Position numbers and translations under genes: made by a program. This document shows, piece by piece, positions 31,767-38,346 of a stretch of 44,547 nucleotides of DNA. The stretch comes from an uncultured OM182 clade bacterium (GTDB lineage: Bacteria > Pseudomonadota > Gammaproteobacteria > Pseudomonadales > Azotimanducaceae), in assembly GCA_905182025.1 (NCBI GenBank), contig CAJJAA010000005.1:1-44547 (forward strand), written 5' to 3'. A model generated the notes under the pieces. That model ran no database searches, had not been told where the DNA came from, and worked only from the letters and a program-made list of their open reading frames with translations. Each line of letters begins with the position of its first letter. Position 1 is the first letter of the stretch.

Positions 31767-32894
31767 TTGCACCTGCTAATCATTCTTCTTCTGCTCTTCC
31801 CGGCGACGACATTGGCTGCGGCCGAACAACTCGATGACCTCAGGGCTAACGGCACTCAGTTTCGCCTAAAAGGGGATTTCAATGCCTCTTATGAGATTTT
31901 TGAAAAGATCCGTAACACCGCGCCGCAGGACCCAACCTACGCCGTGTTTCGACTAAACACCCTCAGCACCCACCTAAGCTGGGAAGAATCGCAGACGCTA
32001 TATGATGATGAATTACTGACACTGTCTGCCACTGTGTTGCAATGGTGTGAAAACTCGAGCGATATGAGAGCCAACCTCTATTGCGGCCATAGCCACTTTA
32101 CCCTGGCGTTTTTTAACGGATTACGCGGCAATTACATACGCGCCGGTCGACACGGCTCAAATGCCATAGACTATTTTGAACTAGCGCTTGAGGCACAACC
32201 CGATTTACTCGAAGCCAAAATGTATTTAGGTGTTTCCTACTACTATGCTGATAATTTACCCAGCTTTCTAAAAGTTATTAGCCGATTATTATGGTTCATA
32301 CCCACCGGCAGCTCTGAGAAAAGTCTGCCTTACCTGCAAGGTGTGATTGAGTCTGACTCGCAATTTGCGGATGTTGCTTTGTATATCTACGCAACATTAC
32401 TTATTGATGGGGTCGGTGCTGAACAGCAAGAAGCCATAAGATCCCTGCAGGTGCTGGTTAATCGATATCCAGAAAACACGCGATTCACGCTACGACTGAT
32501 ATCTGTATTTGTTCTGGAAAGGGAGTTCGACTTAGCACTTGCGATGACCAATGCGGCACTAACACAGCAGGATATATCGAACCTCGATCGAAGCTTGCTT
32601 GAACTGTGGAAGACCCAATCATTATTGGGACTCGGCGAGTTGGATGAGGCTACACAGGCCTTTAACCAAGTAGACCTCGACGGTTTGGGTGACGCTGAAC
32701 CCGTTCCAGGCTGGAGTATGGCTTGGCAATTCTTAACACAAGCGCAGTTACATGACCTCAATCAACAGCGCAAAGATGCCATTGAGAACTATCAACGGGT
32801 CATCGACTTAGGCAAGAAGACCTTTATCAGCCCGGTCCTCTATGAGACTGCCGAGGCCGGTTTGAAACAACCGTTCAGGCTTTCAACTGACTAG
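31767..32894 (+). CDS. TPR-like repeat protein, exported
   Basis: 375 residues starting with a short, very hydrophobic signal peptide (HLLIILLLLFPATTLAAA) and followed by helical repeats: LRANGTQFRLKGDFNASYEI, YIRAGRHGSNAIDYFELAL with EAQPDLLEAKMYLGVSYYYA, and DAIENYQRVIDLGKKTF near the end. These read as TPR or TPR-like units, so it is probably a periplasmic scaffold protein. The only possible start in frame before the signal peptide is TTG at 31767, because a TAA lies 9 bases upstream; its ribosome site is poor. The next gene in the same direction is an outer-membrane barrel protein. Function is unknown. Confidence 0.8.
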   Translation: MHLLIILLLLFPATTLAAAEQLDDLRANGTQFRLKGDFNASYEIFEKIRNTAPQDPTYAVFRLNTLSTHLSWEESQTLYDDELLTLSATVLQWCENSSDMRANLYCGHSHFTLAFFNGLRGNYIRAGRHGSNAIDYFELALEAQPDLLEAKMYLGVSYYYADNLPSFLKVISRLLWFIPTGSSEKSLPYLQGVIESDSQFADVALYIYATLLIDGVGAEQQEAIRSLQVLVNRYPENTRFTLRLISVFVLEREFDLALAMTNAALTQQDISNLDRSLLELWKTQSLLGLGELDEATQAFNQVDLDGLGDAEPVPGWSMAWQFLTQAQLHDLNQQRKDAIENYQRVIDLGKKTFISPVLYETAEAGLKQPFRLSTD

Positions 32895-33107
32895 TTTACG
32901 CATCGACGCCTGTCATAATCTAATTGTCACCACACCCTATCACCTTGCACCAACAACTTTATTCCACCACAAAGGGGCGACAATAATCGCCAAACGCACG
33001 CTCGCTCTTGGCGCTTGCTAACGAGCGACCACATATTATCCGGCTGCAATTCTGCAATCGACAGTGTTAACATACGCCCTAAACCACCCCTTAGATAGGA
33101 CGTCTAC

Positions 33108-33827
33108 TTAAAGAATATTAACCTAACGCTTTTACTGACTCTGGTCTTACTCGCTTGCGTACAATCAGCCCAAGCTGAACAAGAGTGGGAATTCGAAATC
33201 ACGCCTTACCTGTGGGCCACCCAACTTGATTCAGAAGTCCGTGTTGGTGAATACAGCGCTGGTGCGTCGTTGGAGTTTAGTGACATCGTTGATACGCTGG
33301 AGATGGGGCTCATGGGTCAATTTGAGGCCAGAAAAGGGCGTTGGTCGGTTTATTCAGATCTTGTCTATTTTAATTTAGCGGATGACCAATCCCTTACACC
33401 GGTTACTGAAATTTCATCTGACCTGAAACAAACCGTGAGTTTAGTGATGGCTGGCTACAAGCCTAAGAATTTGGAAGTGCTCGATATCTACTTCGGCGTA
33501 CGCTATGACAAAGTTGAAATAGACCTTGATCTTAACGGCGCCATTATTGACCGCGGCTTATCTTCGAGCGTTGACTGGATTGACCCAGTTGTTGGCGTAC
33601 GAGCACGCTATCCATTAAACGATCAGTGGTCTTTAGAGTCACAACTATTTTATAGCGCGGGTAAGGCGGACTACACAGTACTGGCAAATGCGGGTGTTAG
33701 ATGGGCCTTTGGCGAAAAATGGTCATCAACGTTCTCATATCGTTTTTCAGATATTGACTATGATGACGAGCGTGGCTTCAAGGAAACTTCACAGGGGTTC
33801 ATGATCGCCTTTGGTTACCGTTTCTAG
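33108..33827 (+). CDS. Outer-membrane beta-barrel protein without a standard start codon
   Basis: The frame from 33108 encodes KNINLTLLLTLVLLACVQ and SAQA, a textbook signal peptide, then a mature part rich in alternating strands: EFEITPYLWATQLDSEV, GRWSVYSDLVYFNLAD, DIYFGVRYDKVEID, WSLESQLFYSAG, KWSSTFSYRFSDIDYDD and a terminal Phe in GFMIAFGYRF. This fits a small outer-membrane barrel of 8 or so strands. The codon where Met is expected is TTA at 33108. No ATG, GTG or TTG occurs in frame between the TAG at 33096 and the signal peptide. AGGA lies seven bases before TTA. The first legal start (TTG at 33270) would lose the signal peptide. A G-to-A change of TTG, or a sequence error, is likely. 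Confidence 0.8.
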   Translation, partial: LKNINLTLLLTLVLLACVQSAQAEQEWEFEITPYLWATQLDSEVRVGEYSAGASLEFSDIVDTLEMGLMGQFEARKGRWSVYSDLVYFNLADDQSLTPVTEISSDLKQTVSLVMAGYKPKNLEVLDIYFGVRYDKVEIDLDLNGAIIDRGLSSSVDWIDPVVGVRARYPLNDQWSLESQLFYSAGKADYTVLANAGVRWAFGEKWSSTFSYRFSDIDYDDERGFKETSQGFMIAFGYRF

Positions 33828-33849
33828 TCCAACCTCAATCACCTACCGA

Positions 33850-33972
33850 TTAGATCGAGGCGTCCGCTTCGATCTGACCAACGACTCGTTCAAGTCGTTT
33901 GATGCCCTGTTCAATCAATCCTTGTGATACAGCCGCATAGTCTAAAATCAATTCGACCTTTGCAGGTGACGT
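33850..33972 (-). pseudogene. C-terminal remnant of a MocR-like (GntR/aminotransferase) regulator
   Basis: On the minus strand the last ~40 codons before TAA (33852-33850) read AKVELILDYAAVSQGLIE, QGIKRLERVVGQIEA, DASI. This resembles the extreme C-terminus of class-I aminotransferase domains as found in MocR/PdxR regulators (a Leu-x-Leu strand, then Ser..x..Ile-Glu-x-Gly-Ile-x-Arg-Leu). The frame stays open to a TAG at 34017 but from about 33973 upward it overlaps the PNPOx remnant on the other strand. No start and no DNA-binding or PLP-lysine part remain. It is a relic, not a gene. Confidence 0.55.
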
Positions 33973-34309
33973 GTTGTCGTAGGCATCGAAGAAACGACCG
34001 AGAGTCTGAAACAGCTAACCAATCATCTCTATCCCGATCGCTGGGATTACCTCAGGGCAGTGACGCGCAAAGAACGCAATGCCACGACCGTACTCGCGTT
34101 ACCCATCACCGAGGCTTCCGCAAAGAGACGAACAGGCGGGCCGGGTGACGACGCAGAAGATTCTAACTTGCCGATTTGGGCGGGTGCTGTACCTATGTTG
34201 TACCTATGTTGTACCTATCACGACAACCCTGGACAAGACGATTGCCTGCGTTCGAATGCCCGATGCTGTTGCTGAACCTGAACACATAAGCCATTACACT
34301 ATTGAATAA
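33973..34309 (+). pseudogene. C-terminal remnant of a PNPOx-like FMN-binding split-barrel protein, frameshifted
   Basis: The plus frame reads VVVGIEETTESLKQLTNHLY, then PDRWDYLRAVTRKE, LALPITEASAKRRTGGPGDD and LPIWAGAVP. The PGRWD-like block, the ALPI-x-EAS-K-RTGPP-DD block and the PxWAGxxP block are hallmarks of the pyridoxamine-5'-phosphate-oxidase-like family C-terminal half. The first half is missing. Just after WAGAV an 11-base unit is repeated and shifts the frame by one; after it the correct frame resumes as VPITTTLDKTIACVR to a stop at 34309. So there are two lesions: 5' deletion and frameshift. Confidence 0.7.
34189..34218 (+). repeat. 11-bp tandem repeat that breaks a frame
   Basis: gtacctatgtt occurs twice in a row and a third copy is kept for eight bases. 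Two extra units add 22 bases, one more than a multiple of three. Without them the PNPOx remnant reads straight from WAGAVP into ITTTLDK. This is a slippage-type expansion in a decaying gene. Confidence 0.8.
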
Positions 34310-34338
34310 AACCAAGACCCAACAAAAAGGATCAAACC

Positions 34339-34686
34339 ATGAGCACCGTGACAGATGATCAAAAAACCGTTGTGGCCCTAGATGAGGTCATCGCTAAGTT
34401 GGATATGGCTGCGCCGATCCCCTTCTCACTTGAACACGCGGAGGAAGACCTGATACTCGGCTTGTATAAGCCACAGTCGCCCGATGAGCAATCACCGCAT
34501 GAGCAAGACGAATACTATTTCGTTGCACGGGGCAACGGTGAAATCAGCGTTAACGGTGTAATAGAAGCTTTTACCACTGGTGACGCGCTATTCGTGCCCG
34601 CGGGCGCTGATCATGGTTTCCTGAACACGTCAGCGGACTTTTATTGCTGGGTCATTTTCTATGGACCCAAATTCGAGATTGGCTGA
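34339..34686 (+). CDS. Cupin domain protein
   Basis: 115 residues of a single small cupin barrel. The first cupin motif is HEQDEYYFVARGNGEISVNG with a His-Gln-x-x-Glu arrangement (~54-59), and the second is GDALFVPAGADHGFLNTS with the conserved His. These residues can bind a metal. Function (enzyme or regulator) cannot be told. ATG at 34339 has AAGGA 7-8 bases upstream. It follows the PNPOx remnant in the same direction and may have been its partner gene. Confidence 0.87.
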   Translation: MSTVTDDQKTVVALDEVIAKLDMAAPIPFSLEHAEEDLILGLYKPQSPDEQSPHEQDEYYFVARGNGEISVNGVIEAFTTGDALFVPAGADHGFLNTSADFYCWVIFYGPKFEIG

Positions 34687-34837
34687 TGGCTTGAAGCCTT
34701 TAGATCTTGGTCAGCATGCAGGCTTCAGCAGCTACTAGGAATTATCAAGTTCATTGCTATACTGGCTAAAAATCGCCGGGACACAATAATGAACAATAAG
34801 AACCCGAAACTCGCTATAAGCGCCATTATTCCAACTG

Positions 34838-35863
34838 TTGCTATTGATCGCTGTTTCACTGCCATCCGTTGCAGCGAAGCCGGATTTCTCCGGGGTTTAT
34901 GATGTAGCGACACTCACACCATTCCAACGCCCAAAGGAATTTGGTGACAATTTATTCCTTACCAAGAAGCAAGCGAGCGCAATAACCGACGAGGCCGCAG
35001 CGGCCGCTAAAGAACGCGATAGAAACCTGGGACCCACCAAAGGCGCGCCGCCGGTCGGCGGAGCGGCGCCTATTGGCGCTGACGAAGGCGCAAGGGAAAC
35101 CAGTGGTGCTGGAAATGTCGGTGGCTACAATAATTTTTGGGTTGATGCCGGCACAGATGTGTTCAGTGTTGATGGAAAATTTCGAACATCGATCATTACC
35201 GAACCAAAGAATGGACGTATGCCGTCTTTGACACCGCAGGCGATGAAAATCGCAATGGAAAGACGAAAGTTTTACAAACCTAATGATGGTTCAGCCTGGT
35301 GGGTGAACCTCGAGGGTGCAGGCCCCTACGACGGACCAGAGTCGTTAGCAACATCTGAGCGATGTATTATCGGTTTCACAGGCGCAACACCCACTTTTCC
35401 GAGCCTCTACAACAACTTTAAGAGAATTGTACAAACCCCAGGTCATGTGATGATTCTTCTCGAGATGGTGCATGACGCACGCATCGTGCGCATGAACTCT
35501 GAACACCGGCCAGCGGCACTACAACACTGGCTCGGAGACTCTATCGGCTGGTGGGAAGGCGACACTTTGGTGGTCGATACCATCAACTTTCACCCATTAT
35601 CAAGACAGGCACGCGGCGGCTCAACCAACATGCATGTCATCGAGAAGTTTAGCCAAATGAATGACGGCAATGTGCTCTACAGCTTCACGGTCGATGACCC
35701 AAGCGTATGGGCACAAGCATGGTCAGGCGAATATGTCTGGCGTAAAAGCGATGATCGCGTCTATGAATATGCGTGCCATGAAGGCAACTACTCAATGGAA
35801 GGCATTTTGAAGGGCGCCCGAATTCTTGAATCTGAAGCACCCGGCGTTGTTGAAAGCGACTAG
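34838..35863 (+). CDS. Exported protein of unknown function; signal peptide split from its ATG by a frameshift
   Basis: The frame encodes LLLLIAVSLPSVAA, a signal peptide core, then KPDFSGVYDVATLTPFQRP and a mature protein of ~325 residues ending in VYEYACHEGNYSMEGILKGA. I recall this ending from many environmental proteins, but I know no function or named domain for them. WWEGDTLVVDTINFHP is the other strongly conserved-looking block. The only in-frame starts are TTG at 34838 and 34844 without a ribosome site. An ATG at 34789 (MNNKNPKLAISAI) in another frame would give a perfect signal peptide if one base were removed near 34820-34836. So the gene probably starts at 34789 and carries a one-base frameshift or sequence error. 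Confidence 0.72.
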   Translation: MLLIAVSLPSVAAKPDFSGVYDVATLTPFQRPKEFGDNLFLTKKQASAITDEAAAAAKERDRNLGPTKGAPPVGGAAPIGADEGARETSGAGNVGGYNNFWVDAGTDVFSVDGKFRTSIITEPKNGRMPSLTPQAMKIAMERRKFYKPNDGSAWWVNLEGAGPYDGPESLATSERCIIGFTGATPTFPSLYNNFKRIVQTPGHVMILLEMVHDARIVRMNSEHRPAALQHWLGDSIGWWEGDTLVVDTINFHPLSRQARGGSTNMHVIEKFSQMNDGNVLYSFTVDDPSVWAQAWSGEYVWRKSDDRVYEYACHEGNYSMEGILKGARILESEAPGVVESD

Positions 35864-35874
35864 TCATCTAAAGC

Positions 35875-35927
35875 CTAAAAAATCCAGCCTCGAACAGCAA
35901 CTAAGGTTGATTGATAAGGCTCGAGGC
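35875..35927 (-). terminator. Possible terminator after the MutS-like gene
   Basis: On the minus strand GCCTCGA and TCGAGGC pair over a 27-base loop that can itself form a small stem, and the run TGGATTTTTT follows. It lies about 235 bases after the stop of the MutS-like gene. The large loop and the distance make this a weak call. The 298 bases between the exported protein and the MutS-like gene hold no gene I can see. Confidence 0.3.
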
Positions 35928-36161
35928 GCAAGTAGGTAACGATAGAGGTACGCTTGGTATTATGATGCAAGACGGCAACGCTTCCAATAATACTCTCGAC
36001 TACCCCTCGCAGGTAGCATCCCGCTAGACACAAACGCTTGGCCGATTATATTTAATGGATTACATGCAATGAAGTCACAGATCGTAGCAAGCGAATGTAA
36101 TGTTGCAGCGTCAAATGAGACTCAGTAAATAAGATCAGTGCAGCTTGATTCGGCGGTCTAT

Positions 36162-37500
36162 TCACTGGATCGCGTCCAACAAATCAAACACACCTTCTTC
36201 GCGCAAAACACGCATACCCAAACGTTGATCAGATACACCTGAACGCAACAAATAATCGAACTGCAATTTTCCTGCACCCTCGTCAGCTTCAAAATATCGA
36301 CAATCGATCTGGTCTGTGACGGTTAACTGTTCGCTCAGCTCAATCAGGTGTGATGAGAACATAAACAGACAATCATGTTTTGAAGCAAACCGCTCCAATA
36401 TGGCCAAAGATGCATCCAGCGCATCTTTTACATTGGTCCCCTTGAACGGTTCATCTAGCAAGGCAATAACCCGATAGCCATCGGCGATCGCCTGAGCAAC
36501 CGCCTTCGCTCGCAATGCTTCTGCTCGAAAATAACTGATGCCGTTACGCAAATCATCACTCAAGGATATAGAACTAAACAGTCGCTGCGTCGGCGTAAAC
36601 TTAAAATGGGTCGCCGGCACCCCCATGCCAAGATGGGCAAAATACAGCGCCGTGGCAATGGCACGGAGGTACGTCGTTTTACCGGCCATATTGGGTCCCG
36701 TCAGAAACAGAACTCGCTTGCTCTGATCAAGCTCAACAGGATTACCGACAGCGTCCTGAACGAAGGGGTGCACTAAACCTTGCGCGCTAACAGCGAGCGA
36801 TCCCTCTTGCAGCTCGGGTAAAACAAAACGATTTGCACTCGTCACATCCGCCATTGCCACCAATGCTTCCACCTCAAATACGAGTTGCAACAACCGGTCT
36901 AGTGCCGATTTCTCGTGTATTCGAAAAACTTGATCGAGCCTTAGGATCTTCCAATACCATCCTCCGACATCCTCTTCGGGCAGATTTTTCAATCCTGGTC
37001 TAGCCAAAATCTCTCGCATTTCGTCGATCAAGGGCGCCAGTTCACCAGCTGCTGGCGCCAGCTGAGGTTGGTCGACAAGTTCTTTCACCTTGCTAACTAG
37101 CCTGCTGGTCACCTGCACGCCGAAGGCAATTCTAAAGTAGTAGCGATCATGGCTCGACCATAGTGAAAATGCGTTAAGGCTAAACTCGATTAAATTATTT
37201 TGGGTGACCGCGGGCATGACTTCATGCAAGTAAGTATAGGTTCGGCTTGTCGCGTAGGCAGAGGGCATCAATAAAAAGGCTTGGCGTTGCTCGATGATAA
37301 AAGCGATGGCTTGCTGAGGTATTAAGGATAAGAGCAACACTCGACCAAGGGTGCTCCATACGTCGACGCAGCACATCAGCACCACCCGCACTTGTGGTCA
37401 AGTTACAAAACTGGAACAAGGATTCTTCCGCCGAATCGGGCGTAAAGATTTCAAGGTCTTTGATCGTGTGCTGATCAAGAACCAGAATATCAGTATTCAA
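36162..37500 (-). pseudogene. MutS-like ATPase (core and ATPase domains only), interrupted by a one-base frameshift
   Basis: The first frame starts with ATG at 37500 (TDILVLDQHTIKDLEIFTPD, then SLFQFCNLTTSAGGADVLRR and RMEHPWSSVALILNT), which is the opening of the MutS core domain. A second frame continues from QQAIAFIIEQRQAF to a normal end at 36162. Together they make about 445 residues: core/clamp domain, Walker A GPNMAGKTTY, Walker B VIALLDEPFKGTN, and a helical end. Removing one base near 37315-37320 joins the frames as NTQQAIAF. There is no mismatch-recognition domain, as in the short MutS-related proteins of unknown role. The damage is either real inactivation or a sequence error, since both parts are otherwise intact. 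Confidence 0.82.
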
Positions 37501-37649
37501 TAAAGTACCTCTGTGCCGAGTTTAATAAATCTAAAATGCGAGCAGGTATGGTTAACCTGATTTGCCAATTCGCCGCAACCCTATGAATCTTGTGTCCTGC
37601 CGCTTCCCCTCAATGGCAGAGCAATAGCGACACTGGCAAGGGATTCTAA

Positions 37650-37689
37650 CCCATGCAGGCCCTTCGCGCTCTTGCACCCTGCGTCTGGG
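37650..37689. repeat. REP-like palindromic element
   Basis: CCCA-t-GCAGG and CCTGC-gtc-TGGG form an imperfect nine-pair stem around an 18-base loop, and the element is directly followed by gatgacag. The form (C/T)GGGATGACA at the edge of a GC-rich palindrome is common to dispersed intergenic REP-type repeats in many proteobacteria. Only one copy is in this window, so the dispersed nature is inferred. Confidence 0.5.
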
Positions 37690-37717
37690 ATGACAGTAAA
37701 AACGCGCCACCGTTGAT

Positions 37718-37737
37718 TACATACACCTGTGTATGTA
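37718..37737. promoter_or_regulatory. Perfect 20-bp palindrome, probable TetR operator
   Basis: TACATACAC-CT-GTGTATGTA: nine-base arms match exactly around a two-base centre. It ends 12 bases before the ATG of the TetR gene. Size, symmetry and place are those of a TetR-family autoregulatory operator. It also argues for ATG at 37750 as the TetR start, since the earlier GTG at 37729 would put half the palindrome inside the gene. Confidence 0.8.
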
Positions 37738-37749
37738 TTGTTGTTCGTC

Positions 37750-38346
37750 ATGAAAGCGCAAACACTCACCAATCTCAATGATGCACGCAGCCAAGCGACG
37801 CGATCACGTCTCGTCCAGGCAACCATCGATTCATTGATTGAACACGGTTATTCAAAGACCACCGGCGTCGAAATCTGTCGTCGCGCTGGGGTAACCCGTG
37901 GCGCATTGAACCATCACTTCCCTGACTATTCAGCGCTATTGATCGACGCACTTCGCGAAGTTTACACAACGCTAAAAGTCGAACCTGACGCAAGCAGCCT
38001 TGAACGGGTTGTTCGGTCTGGCTACAAAAATGTCGTACAACCCGAGTTTAAGGTCGTCATCGAGCTTTGGTTAGCATCACAAAATGACCCTGCGATCGGC
38101 GACAAATTAGCCAGAGCGATAGCCGAGAGCGCTTATGCCTTTTCACCCAAAAGCTTTCGTCGCGCTGGTATCGGGGAACCGGCTGCCAACGCAATTTACT
38201 ACACACTATTTGAACTACTTATCGCCATTGGTTTGGGGCGCGCCACAAGCGGCGGCAAAGCTTCAGCACATGAGCACATGGTATTTGAAACAATGCTCGA
38301 CCTCGCACGACAGCAGGATTCACTGGGAGTCAAAAATAATGAATAA
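37750..38346 (+). CDS. TetR-family transcriptional regulator
   Basis: 198 residues. The N-terminal helix-turn-helix is clear: TRSRLVQATIDSLIEHGYSK (~16-35) and TTGVEICRRAGVTRGALNHH with FPDYSALLIDAL. The C-terminal ligand-binding half is not typical of a named subgroup. It should repress its own operon by binding the palindrome at 37718-37737. Its stop codon overlaps the start of the molybdopterin oxidoreductase gene, so regulator and enzyme are made from one transcript, and the ligand is plausibly linked to the substrate of that enzyme. Confidence 0.93.
   Translation: MKAQTLTNLNDARSQATRSRLVQATIDSLIEHGYSKTTGVEICRRAGVTRGALNHHFPDYSALLIDALREVYTTLKVEPDASSLERVVRSGYKNVVQPEFKVVIELWLASQNDPAIGDKLARAIAESAYAFSPKSFRRAGIGEPAANAIYYTLFELLIAIGLGRATSGGKASAHEHMVFETMLDLARQQDSLGVKNNE

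Noticed and set aside
34692..34727. Hairpin TGAAGCC/GGCTTCA after the cupin gene
   Set aside because: The 22-base loop and lack of a T tract make a terminator unlikely.
34687..34788. Read-through of the cupin UGA into the next ATG, which is in the same frame
   Set aside because: The intervening residues do not resemble a domain, the cupin barrel is complete before the stop, and there is no SECIS-like hairpin at the right spacing.
37590..37690. tRNA-like sequence (ggcagagca and a GGGTTAGAATCCC-like arm)
   Set aside because: The D-arm-like and T-arm-like pieces are on opposite strands and no acceptor stem can be formed. The palindrome is better explained as a REP-like element.
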